55,198 nucleotides of DNA, from contig SXPB01000123.1 of the NCBI GenBank assembly GCA_005776475.1, positions 1 to 55,198 on the forward strand, in the 5' to 3' direction. Source of the DNA: Planctomycetia bacterium (GTDB lineage Bacteria; Planctomycetota; UBA1135; UBA2386). A program made the position numbers and the translations under genes. Every line of letters starts with the position of its first letter. The first letter of the stretch is position 1. The notes under the pieces are model-generated. The model saw only the letters and a list, made by a program, of their open reading frames with translations. It did not search any database and was not told where the DNA came from. Shown here one piece after another: positions 48,207-55,198 of this stretch.

Positions 48207-50966
48207 ATGCGCGCACTCGTCCCCGTGTTGTTCTCGTTCGCCGCGGCCCTCGGCGCCCAGGTTCCCGACCCGGCGCCGCAGCCGATGCCGCCGTTCGCGC
48301 CGGGAGTGACCTACGACGCGGCGATTCCGCTGCTCGACCGCGTCACCGGCCACGCGTGGGGCACCGAGGTCTCCGCGCACGGCGACGTCGAGAAGTACCT
48401 GCAGGCGTTGGCAGCCGCGGCGCCCGACCGCGTGCGCCTCGTGGAATACGGCGTCAGTTGGCAGGGGCGCCGGTTGTGGTACGCGATCGTCGGCACGCCG
48501 GCGAACCTGCAGCGGTTGCCGCGCATCCAGGCCGGCATGCAGCGGCTCGCCGATCCGCGTGGGCTCGACGATGCGGCGGCGAATGCGTTGCTGGCGGAAC
48601 TGCCGGCGGTCGGCTGGCTCGCCAACTGCGTGCACGGCGACGAACCGTCAGGCACCGATGCGGCGCTGCTGGTGGTCTACCACCTGCTGGCGGCGAAGGG
48701 CGATCCGGTCGTCGACAAGGTGCTCGCCGAATGCGTCGTGCTGGTCGATCCGCTGCAGAACCCGGACGGGCGCGACCGCTTCGTGCATTCGACGCGCGGG
48801 GCGCGCGGTCGCTGGCCCGATGCGACGCCGCTCGGTGCCGAACACAGCCAGCCGTGGCCGGGCGGCCGCGTCAACCACGCGCTGTTCGACATGAACCGCG
48901 ACTGGTTCGCGATGTCGCAGCCGGAGACGCAGGCGCGCGTGCGGGCGTTCCTCGAATGGTGGCCGCTGGTCTACGTCGACCTGCACGAGATGGGCGGCAA
49001 CTCGAGCTACTACTTCGCGCCGCCGGCAGCGCCCGTGCACAACGAGATCACCACGCTGCAGCGCGAATGGCTGACGCGCTACGGCAAGAACAACGCGCGC
49101 TGGTTCGACCGCTTCGGCTTCGACTACTTCACGCGCGAAGCCTACGACAGCTTCTATCCCGGCTACGGCGAAGGCTGGCCGACGTTCCACGGCAGTGTCG
49201 GCATGACCTTCGAGATGGCGAGTGCGCGCGGCATCGTCTACCGCCGGCGCGACGACAGCTTGCTGTTCTACCGCGATGGCGTGCACCGCCACTTCGTCGC
49301 CTCGATGGGCACGCTGGAGACGCTGGCGAATGGGCGCGACGGAGCGTTGCGTTCGTTCCTGCAGCATCGGCGCGCCGGCCTCGCGCGCGGCGAGAGCGGG
49401 CCGGTGCGGGCGTTCGTGTTCCCCGACGGCGGCGATCGCACGCGCGTGAGCCGGCTGATGAACCTGCTGCTGGCGCAAGGCATCGAAGTGCAGCGCGCGA
49501 CCGGCGAGCTGGTGAGCGCGCAGGCAAAGCCGCTGGTCGGTGGCGAGGCGGCGGCGCGCACGTTTCCCGCCGGCAGCTACGTGGTGTCGATGGCGCAGCC
49601 CGCGAGCACGTTGGCCCTGGTGCTGCTGCAGCCCCACTTCGACATGGACCCGGCGTTCCTCGACGAACAGAAGCGGCGGGAAGGCAAACGGCGTGAACTG
49701 GAGTTCTACGATCTGACTGCGTGGTCGTTGCCGCTGTTGTTCGGCGTCGAAGCGTTCTCGATCGGCGACGGCCTGCGTGGCGAGGTCGCGAAGATGACGG
49801 CTGGGGCGGCGACGGCCGGCGCGTTGCCGCTGCGCCAGGAACCGCCCAAGGTCGCCTACGTGGTCGCGTGGGGCCAGAACGGTGCCGCCGCGTTGCTCGC
49901 CGAACTGCTGCGCCTCGGTGTGAAAGTGCGCTGCATCGACCGCAAGTTCACGTTGGACGGCGTCGAGTATCCGGCCGGTTCGTTCGTCGTGCGCGTGCAC
50001 GACCAGCCCGCCGATCTGCATGGTCGCTTGCGCGACCTCGCCGCAGCGCACGGCGTGACGCCGTACTGCGCCGACAGCTCGTGGGTCGATGCCGGGCCCA
50101 ACTTCGGCACCAACGAAGGCCTCACCTTGAAGGTGCCGCGCGTGGCGATGGCGTGGGACCGGCCGGTGAACGCCAACTCCGCCGGCTGGCTGCGCTTCCT
50201 GTTGGAGCAGCGCTACGGCGTGCCGGTGTCGCCGCTGCGCACGCACGAACTCGCGCGCGTCGAGCTCGACCGCTTCACGGTCCTCGTGTTGCCGGAGAGC
50301 GGTGGTTACGGCGGCGTGCTCGGCAAGGCCGGTGCCGACGCGGTGAAGGGATTCGTCGAACGCGGCGGCGTGCTGGTGACGCTCGGTTCGGCGTCGCGCT
50401 GGCTGATGGACAAGGACGTCGGGCTGCTGGCCAGCGAGGCGGAGTCGCGGCAGAAGCCGAAGGACGACAAGAAGGACGCGCCGAAGGATGCGGCGAAGCC
50501 CGACGCCAAGGAAGGCGACGCTGCCGCCGCGACGGCCCCGGCGAAGCCCGAAGCCAAACCCGCGGCGGAGCCGTTCGACTACGCCACCGCCATCCGCCCC
50601 GACAAGGAATCGCCGCCGGCGGTGCCCGGTGCGATCCTGTCGGTGACGATCGATCCCGATCACTGGCTCGGGTTCGGCTACCGCGGCAACGCCAGCGTCG
50701 TGCACGACAGTTCGCACGTGTTCACGCCGCTCAAGCTCGACCGCGGCACCAACGTCGCGATCTACGAGAAGGCCGAGAACTTGGTGCGCGCGGGCTTCGT
50801 CTGGGACGAGAGCAAACGGCAACTGCCGCAGAAGGCGTGGCTGGTGCACCAGCCGCATGGGCGCGGCCACGTCGTCGCGTTCGCCGAGGATCCGAACGTG
50901 CGCGCCTTCGCCGACGGGCTCAACCTGCTGCTGCTGAACGCGGTGTTGCTGACCGCCGGGCGCTGA
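48207..50966 (+). CDS. Secreted M14-family zinc carboxypeptidase
   Basis: The 919-residue product has a signal peptide (ALVPVLFSFAAALGAQ) and an M14 catalytic domain. It carries the HxxE pair in NCVHGDEPSGTDAA (~143), VDPLQNPDGRDRF, MNRDWFAMSQPET and the third His in VYVDLHEMGGNSSY (~258); the catalytic Glu is in SVGMTFEMASARG. The ~500-residue C-terminal part has alpha/beta features (AYVVAWGQNGAAALLAELLR, FVLVLPESGGYGG-type turn) and a Lys/Ala/Pro low-complexity insert (PKDDKKDAPKDAAKPDAKEG region). Such large M14 proteins are common in diderm bacteria. ATG 48207 directly precedes the signal. It lacks the shared C-terminal module of the other secreted proteins. Confidence 0.92.
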   Translation: MRALVPVLFSFAAALGAQVPDPAPQPMPPFAPGVTYDAAIPLLDRVTGHAWGTEVSAHGDVEKYLQALAAAAPDRVRLVEYGVSWQGRRLWYAIVGTPANLQRLPRIQAGMQRLADPRGLDDAAANALLAELPAVGWLANCVHGDEPSGTDAALLVVYHLLAAKGDPVVDKVLAECVVLVDPLQNPDGRDRFVHSTRGARGRWPDATPLGAEHSQPWPGGRVNHALFDMNRDWFAMSQPETQARVRAFLEWWPLVYVDLHEMGGNSSYYFAPPAAPVHNEITTLQREWLTRYGKNNARWFDRFGFDYFTREAYDSFYPGYGEGWPTFHGSVGMTFEMASARGIVYRRRDDSLLFYRDGVHRHFVASMGTLETLANGRDGALRSFLQHRRAGLARGESGPVRAFVFPDGGDRTRVSRLMNLLLAQGIEVQRATGELVSAQAKPLVGGEAAARTFPAGSYVVSMAQPASTLALVLLQPHFDMDPAFLDEQKRREGKRRELEFYDLTAWSLPLLFGVEAFSIGDGLRGEVAKMTAGAATAGALPLRQEPPKVAYVVAWGQNGAAALLAELLRLGVKVRCIDRKFTLDGVEYPAGSFVVRVHDQPADLHGRLRDLAAAHGVTPYCADSSWVDAGPNFGTNEGLTLKVPRVAMAWDRPVNANSAGWLRFLLEQRYGVPVSPLRTHELARVELDRFTVLVLPESGGYGGVLGKAGADAVKGFVERGGVLVTLGSASRWLMDKDVGLLASEAESRQKPKDDKKDAPKDAAKPDAKEGDAAAATAPAKPEAKPAAEPFDYATAIRPDKESPPAVPGAILSVTIDPDHWLGFGYRGNASVVHDSSHVFTPLKLDRGTNVAIYEKAENLVRAGFVWDESKRQLPQKAWLVHQPHGRGHVVAFAEDPNVRAFADGLNLLLLNAVLLTAGR

Positions 50967-50990
50967 GCGACCCGGCGGTGCCGGCGCGGT

Positions 50991-52217
50991 TCAGCGGTTG
51001 AGGCGCGGCAGCCACGTGGTGTGGCTCATCCGGTAGTTGCCGAGTTCGGTCATCAACGTGTTCAGGATCTCGCCGTCGAAGTTGATGGTCGCGAAGTCGG
51101 GCACGCCTTGCACCGTCATCGTGCCGGTGCAGATCACCGAGCCGTTGATCTCGCACGGGTCGCGCACCGTCAGGTTGCCTTCGACGTAGAGCAGGCCCGA
51201 GAAGTTCGAGTTGCTGCCCTGCGCGATCGTGCAGTTGCCGCGCACGACGACGATGCCGGTGCCGAGCAATGGCGTCGAGGCGTTGAACTGCACGGCGCCG
51301 CCGACGTCGACTACGGTGATACCCATCTCGGGCACCGGGCTTGGCAAGTCGTCTACATCGGTGACGACCAGCGTCGCCATCGCCGACAGTTCGTCGAAGG
51401 TGACACCGAACACCGCTTCGTAGCTGCCGTCGTACTCGACGGCGGTGGCCAAACGCGGCGTGCCGGTCACTCGGTTGGCAGCGAGGGGGCCGGTGGTCGG
51501 AGTGCCCGTGCCCGCGGGGTAGTAGATGCCAGCCCCGGTCGTGCCGCCGACGATGCGGCCGTTGGTGTTGATGAAGCACGTGCTGCCGTTGCCGACGTTC
51601 ACCGCGGCCTGGCCGGGCAGCCCGATCACCATGCGGCGAACTTCGTTGACCGCGATTTGCGAGGCGACCACCCGGTTGGGGGCCACGTTGAAGGCGATGG
51701 TGTCGTCGGCCAGCTCGTAGATGTAGCCGACGCTGCGCAGCCGCCACACCGTGCCCGGCGTCGCGTCGGCCCGCGCCAGCGAGACGTCTTTGCATTGGTA
51801 CTGCTGACGCCAAGCCAGGCGCGTCGAGATCGGGTCCGCATCCCATTGCTTCCACACTTCGTACCGAGCCCAGATCTTGCCGGTGATCTTGAACTCGCGA
51901 ACGAGCCCGATGTCGGGTTCGATGGTGTCGAGGACCGGCGGCGACGCCCCGGTGTCGAGCTGCGGCGCGAACTCGAGGACCGGCTGCGACGTCTGCCGAC
52001 GCATCCAGTTGAGCGCTTCGGTGAGGCCCGACTTCGCCACCTGCAGTGCCTGGTTCTTGGTCGCGAAGGTGGTGCGGTTCTTCTTGATGTGCGACTGCAG
52101 CAGGATGGTGCCGGTCACCGTCAGGCCGCTCACGATGATCGTGAACAGGAGCGCCAGGATCAGCGCGAGACCGCGTTCGTCCGGTCGGGAGTCTGCCGGG
52201 GTGCGATTATGGTCCAT
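50991..52217 (-). CDS. PilX-like type IV pilus assembly/pseudopilin-related protein
   Basis: The 408-residue product begins with a PilX-like anchor: a short basic leader with RGLALILALLFTIIVSG forming the TM helix. It continues into LLQSHIKKNRTTFATKNQAL and KSGLTEALNWMRRQTS, the amphipathic helix of minor pilins. The remaining domain is beta-rich with Gly-Asn repeats (VNVGNGSTCFINTNGRIVGG, GIVVVRGNCTIAQGSNSNFS, LLYVEGNLTVRDPCEINGSV), which may form a beta-helix. The start at 52217 has GGAG about 9 bases upstream. No other pilus gene is in view. A role in type IV pilus or type II secretion is likely from the anchor; precise function unknown. Confidence 0.75.
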   Translation of the reverse strand: MDHNRTPADSRPDERGLALILALLFTIIVSGLTVTGTILLQSHIKKNRTTFATKNQALQVAKSGLTEALNWMRRQTSQPVLEFAPQLDTGASPPVLDTIEPDIGLVREFKITGKIWARYEVWKQWDADPISTRLAWRQQYQCKDVSLARADATPGTVWRLRSVGYIYELADDTIAFNVAPNRVVASQIAVNEVRRMVIGLPGQAAVNVGNGSTCFINTNGRIVGGTTGAGIYYPAGTGTPTTGPLAANRVTGTPRLATAVEYDGSYEAVFGVTFDELSAMATLVVTDVDDLPSPVPEMGITVVDVGGAVQFNASTPLLGTGIVVVRGNCTIAQGSNSNFSGLLYVEGNLTVRDPCEINGSVICTGTMTVQGVPDFATINFDGEILNTLMTELGNYRMSHTTWLPRLNR

Positions 52218-52388
52218 GGTGATCCACTCCTCTCGGCAGTGGCTGGGGCCTTCCTGTAGGCGTCCGGCTCGAAACGGGACTGTCCGTGCACAGTCGGCGA
52301 TGGCATCGGGGGGAAGGCCTGCCGGCGAAGGTGTCGAAGAAAACGACGCGCGTGCGCTGGCGGCACCACGTCGGCATGATCGCGGTCC
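52218..52388. promoter_or_regulatory. Divergent gap between the pilin-like gene and the CDF transporter
   Basis: A 171-base gap with starts on both sides. No promoter boxes, operators or clear hairpins were recognised apart from the minus-strand ribosome-binding sequence. Confidence 0.3.
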
Positions 52389-53396
52389 GTGGCCGAGGCT
52401 CCGCGCACGCAACCAGCAGGCAACCATCGCGCCGTCGCGGCGCTGGCGCTCGTGGTCGCCGTCGTTCTGCTCGGCGTGAAGTTCTGGGCGTTCGCGATCA
52501 CCGGTTCCCAGGCGATCTTCAGCGATGCGCTCGAATCGATCGTCAACGTCGTCGCCTCGGCGTTTGCGCTCGGCACGGTCGCGTGGGCCGGGCGGCCCGC
52601 CGACCGCGACCATCCGTTCGGCCACGGCAAGCTCGAATTCTTCGCGGCCGCGTTCGAAGGCGGACTCGTGTTCTGCGCCGCGCTGGCGATCGTGTGGCAG
52701 GCGGCGCTGGCGTTCCGTTCCGGCGCCGTGCCGCAGCAAATCGACTTCGGCCTGTGGTTGACGATCGGGGCAGGCTTGGTGAACGGTGGCCTCGGTTGGT
52801 TCCTGATCCGTCACGGGAAGGCGCATCGATCGGCGGCGATCGAGGCCGACGGCCAGCACGTGCTGGGGGACTTCTGGACCAGCCTCGGCGTGGTGGTGGG
52901 GTTGTTGCTGGTGCGGACGACGGGCGTGGCCTGGTTCGACCCGCTCGCGGCGGTCTTGATGGGCGTGCTGTTGCTGGTGACCGGCTGGCGCATCGTGCGG
53001 CGCGCCGCCGGGGCGCTGCTCGACGAAGAGGACCCGGCCCTGCTGCAGCGCCTGGTCACGGTGCTCGGGCCGCGCGTGCGTGGCGGCATCATCCGCGTGC
53101 ATCACCTGCGCGCGATCCGCGCCGGCCGCTTCCAGCACATCAGCGCCCATCTGGTGGTGCCCGAGTTCTGGAGTGTCCAGCGCGCCCACGACGCCGCCGA
53201 AACGCTCGCCGCCGAAGTGCTGCGCGACATCCACGGCGAAGCCGACATCGACTTCCATACCGACCCGTGTGAGCGGGCCTACTGCGCGCGCTGCGATCTC
53301 GATGGGTGCTCGGTGCGACTGCAGCCGTTCGTGCGGCTCGACCCGCTGACGGTCGACGAGGCGGTCGCCCCCGATCCGGATGTGCACGGGCGCTGA
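52389..53396 (+). CDS. Cation diffusion facilitator transporter with C-terminal Cys cluster
   Basis: The 335-residue CDF protein exports divalent metal in exchange for protons at the inner membrane. Six TM helices are visible, with the metal-site residues in SQAIFSDALESIVNV (TM2) and GQHVLGDFWTSLG (TM5, the HxxxD pair); DRDHPFGHGKLEFFAA is the inter-helix signature. In TM2 the position four after the Asp is Ser, not the second Asp. A cytosolic CDF C-terminal domain follows. It ends with a Cys-rich extension CERAYCARCDLDGCSVR (~297-313), a Cx4Cx2Cx4C arrangement that the family normally lacks and that may bind Zn or sense metal. The start is GTG 52389. Confidence 0.9.
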   Translation: MAEAPRTQPAGNHRAVAALALVVAVVLLGVKFWAFAITGSQAIFSDALESIVNVVASAFALGTVAWAGRPADRDHPFGHGKLEFFAAAFEGGLVFCAALAIVWQAALAFRSGAVPQQIDFGLWLTIGAGLVNGGLGWFLIRHGKAHRSAAIEADGQHVLGDFWTSLGVVVGLLLVRTTGVAWFDPLAAVLMGVLLLVTGWRIVRRAAGALLDEEDPALLQRLVTVLGPRVRGGIIRVHHLRAIRAGRFQHISAHLVVPEFWSVQRAHDAAETLAAEVLRDIHGEADIDFHTDPCERAYCARCDLDGCSVRLQPFVRLDPLTVDEAVAPDPDVHGR

Positions 53397-53463
53397 CCGG
53401 ACGATCGTGCTTTGCAGCGGAAAGGCCGTAGCGGCCCGAAGCGTTCGCAAATAAAACGACTGT

Positions 53464-53481
53464 CGCGCCGTCGAAGGCGCG
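53464..53481 (+). other. Hairpin immediately before the start of the unknown membrane protein gene
   Basis: CGCGCC-GTCGAA-GGCGCG, a perfect 6-bp stem that ends 4 bases before the ATG at 53486. It occupies the ribosome-binding position, where no ordinary SD is visible, so it could restrict initiation. An AT-rich stretch (GCAAATAAAAC, 53450-53460) lies upstream and may be part of a promoter. Confidence 0.4.
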
Positions 53482-53485
53482 CCGC

Positions 53486-54841
53486 ATGCCCGCCACGTCT
53501 GTCGTCGCCCCAGTTGCGTTCGCTCGCAAGGCCGCCTTCGGGGCGTTCGTCGCAGGGGCGTGCCGGGCGACCTTCGTCGTCGGCATGGTGGCGGCCTCGG
53601 CGCTGCTGGCGCTGCGCCTCGCCGGATCGCCGCCCGAACCGGATTGGCTCTGGACCCTCGCCGTCGTGCCGGTCGTCGTGGCTGGACTGGCCGCGATGCG
53701 GCGGGCGCGGCTGTCGCGGGCGGCGGCGGCGTGCCATCTCGACCGCCGGCTGCAACTCGACGGCCTGTTGCTGGCCAGCCACGAACTCGGCAGTGGTGGC
53801 GAATGGGCCCCGCAGCTCGAAGCGCGCATGCGCGACTGGCGCCGGGCGTTGCCGACGGTGCCGTGGGCGACCTTGCTGCCGCGCCCGGTGCTCGCGCTCG
53901 CCATCGCGGCGTTGCTCGCATCGTGGTCCTCGCTGACCATGCCACCCGCGGCGCCGCTGCCGGGTGCGTTCGCCGGCCGACTCGCGGCGGCTGCCGATGC
54001 GGTGCGGGCCGCCGAGGCGCTCGGGTTGTTGCCGAAGGAGGCGATCGGCGAAATGGCGGCGAAGCTCGCGGGTCTGGCGCAGAACGCCTTGCCCGACGAT
54101 CCGGCGCAGTGGCGCGAACTCGATGCGGTGATGGGCCAGCTGGCACGCGAGGAGTTGCTGGCGAAGCTCGGTCCCATGGTCGCGGGCGGCGAACGCGGCG
54201 AACGCGGCGGCGTCAGTGCGGCGGATCGCACCGCACTGGCCGGCAAGGCGCTCGAAGCGATGCGCTCGCTGGCCAAGGACGACAAGCTGCCGTTCGTCGC
54301 GCGTGCGTTGGTCGGGCAGGCGCTCGCGGCCGTCGGCAACGACGTCGAGCAGTTGCTGCGCGACCCGGACCGGTTGCGCCAGTTGGCCGAACGGTTCGGC
54401 GGTGTGGCCGAGATGTTGGGGCGCGGCGCCGAACGCTTCGGCCTCGACGGCCTCGAGGGCGCCGTTGCCGGCCTCGATCCCAAGACGATCCAGCGCACGT
54501 TGCAGTCACTTCTTGGCGGTGGCGGTGGCGGTGGCGGCGAAGCGGGCGGCGGGCGTTCCCCGACGGGGAATAGGCCAAAGCCCAAGTGGCTCGGGCCGCC
54601 GGTGCCGGGTGACACCGCGCGCGAGTTCGTATTGCCCGCGGGCCAACCCGTGCCCGACCAATGGCAGCCGGTCGCCGATGGCGTGGTGGTGCCGACCACC
54701 GCACCACTGCGCGGGGAAGCGGTGGGCGGCGTCACTCCTTCAGGGCGCGGCGGGGCGTCGTGGCAATTGCAGCTCGCACCGCGCCATCGCGCGGTCGTGC
54801 AGAAGTTCTTCGCGGAATCCGCGGCCAAGGACAAACGATGA
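53486..54841 (+). CDS. Unrecognised membrane protein coupled to a MoxR ATPase
   Basis: I do not recognise the family. The 451-residue product has three hydrophobic helices, about 27-46 (ATFVVGMVAASALLALRLAG), 54-70 and 132-150 (LPRPVLALAIAALLASW). They are followed by ~200 residues of Leu/Ala/Glu-rich helical sequence (AADAVRAAEALGLLPKEAIG onward), a Gly-only stretch (LLGGGGGGGGEAGGGRS, ~351-366) and a Pro-rich tail. Its stop overlaps the start of the MoxR gene, an arrangement often seen with Bat/DUF58-type membrane proteins, although neither VWA nor DUF58 motifs are present here. A TM-plus-helical partner of a MoxR chaperone is the simplest reading. Confidence 0.7.
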   Translation: MPATSVVAPVAFARKAAFGAFVAGACRATFVVGMVAASALLALRLAGSPPEPDWLWTLAVVPVVVAGLAAMRRARLSRAAAACHLDRRLQLDGLLLASHELGSGGEWAPQLEARMRDWRRALPTVPWATLLPRPVLALAIAALLASWSSLTMPPAAPLPGAFAGRLAAAADAVRAAEALGLLPKEAIGEMAAKLAGLAQNALPDDPAQWRELDAVMGQLAREELLAKLGPMVAGGERGERGGVSAADRTALAGKALEAMRSLAKDDKLPFVARALVGQALAAVGNDVEQLLRDPDRLRQLAERFGGVAEMLGRGAERFGLDGLEGAVAGLDPKTIQRTLQSLLGGGGGGGGEAGGGRSPTGNRPKPKWLGPPVPGDTAREFVLPAGQPVPDQWQPVADGVVVPTTAPLRGEAVGGVTPSGRGGASWQLQLAPRHRAVVQKFFAESAAKDKR

Positions 54842-55198
54842 CGACGATGTTGCCCGTGCCCGCCGTGGCGCGCGGTCGGGAGTTGCTGGCGCGTTTGCAG
54901 CGCGGCTGCAACGAAGTGTTGCTCGGGCAACACGAACTGGTCGATCTCTGCGTGATCGCGCTGTGTGCGCGCGGCCACGTGCTGCTCGAAGGCCTGCCGG
55001 GGCTCGGCAAGACCGAACTGGTGAAGGCGCTCGGGCGCCTGCTCGGTCTGCAGTTCCGCCGCGTGCAGTTCACGCCCGATCTGCTGCCGAGCGACATCAC
55101 CGGCGGTCCGATCCTGCAGGACAAGGCCGGTGAACGCACCTTCGTATTCCGGCCGGGCCCGTTGTTCGCCAACGTCGTGCTCGCCGACGAGATCAACC
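54838..55198 (+). CDS. MoxR-family AAA+ ATPase (3' end outside window)
   Basis: Only the first 120 residues are in the window. They include Walker A in LEGLPGLGKTELVKALGRLL, the MoxR-specific segment FRRVQFTPDLLPSDITGGPI, and VVLADEIN just at the window edge (Walker B). MoxR ATPases act as cytosolic chaperones in metal-cofactor insertion or stress tolerance, often with a VWA partner. The ATG overlaps the upstream stop (ATGA). VWA or DUF58 genes would be expected beyond the window. Confidence 0.92.
   Translation, partial: MTTMLPVPAVARGRELLARLQRGCNEVLLGQHELVDLCVIALCARGHVLLEGLPGLGKTELVKALGRLLGLQFRRVQFTPDLLPSDITGGPILQDKAGERTFVFRPGPLFANVVLADEIN

Noticed and set aside
1-55198. CRISPR arrays, tRNA/rRNA genes, insertion sequences, integrases, riboswitches
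   Set aside because: No regularly spaced direct repeats, tRNA-like T loops with matching stems, transposase or integrase motifs, or known riboswitch cores were recognised by reading; a covariance-model scan was not possible.

Overview
The window is GC-rich throughout, with strong G/C preference at third codon positions and dense gene packing; many neighbours overlap by ATGA or GTGA. It looks like chromosomal DNA of a diderm bacterium: a BamA-type outer-membrane assembly protein, a TolC/HlyD/MacB-type pump, lipoproteins and a small beta-barrel protein are all present. The large secreted proteins with PKD domains, a shared C-terminal module, tandem Myb-like repeats and FtsK paralogs fit best with a member of the Planctomycetota/PVC group. 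That placement is inference; no rRNA or other phylogenetic marker was read. No tRNA, rRNA, CRISPR array, insertion sequence or prophage was seen.

Layout. 1-3.7 kb: end of an acyl-CoA carboxylase biotin carboxylase and its carrier, then (minus) a mutarotase, a CWC Cys-rich protein and a coiled-coil membrane protein. 3.8-6.3 kb: PtsI-like enzyme coupled to a Myb-repeat protein. 6.4-9.5 kb: signalling cluster of STAS protein, histidine kinase with pseudo-receiver, response regulator and degenerate HD protein. 9.5-15.3 kb (minus): four-gene export pump. 15.4-22.3 kb: stand-alone CoaB, FtsK, a secreted protein of unusual composition, and a motorless FtsK paralog. 22.4-27.7 kb: dnaB, bamA-like, Nudix and LOG genes, the last three coupled. 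27.7-31.4 kb (minus): secreted repeat protein, FapA/DUF342 protein, CBS protein. 31.5-36.6 kb: HDOD protein coupled to an SthA-like transhydrogenase, ChaN-like lipoprotein, an ElbB N-terminal stub coupled to an SDR, and an outer-membrane barrel. 36.7-42.7 kb (minus): M36-like metalloprotease, flagellin with a sigma28-like promoter, GT-C membrane protein. 42.9-48.1 kb: ECF sigma factor coupled to a FecR-like/coiled-coil protein, an RluA-type pseudouridine synthase and a PKD secreted protein. 48.2-55.2 kb: M14 carboxypeptidase, pilin-like protein, CDF transporter, an unknown membrane protein coupled to a truncated MoxR ATPase.

Main points of interest. (1) An FtsK paralog at 20580-22298 keeps the FtsK four-helix membrane domain and the DNA-reading gamma winged helix but has no ATPase motor. 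It sits next to the full ftsK with a compositionally distinct secreted gene between them. (2) A 34-codon remnant of elbB overlaps an SDR gene. (3) Four unrelated secreted proteins end in the same C-terminal module of about 85 residues, a candidate sorting or surface domain. (4) The anti-sigma-like protein at 43396-45090 looks like two genes fused in frame and keeps a perfect internal Shine-Dalgarno. (5) Several genes carry small GC-rich hairpins close to their start codons.
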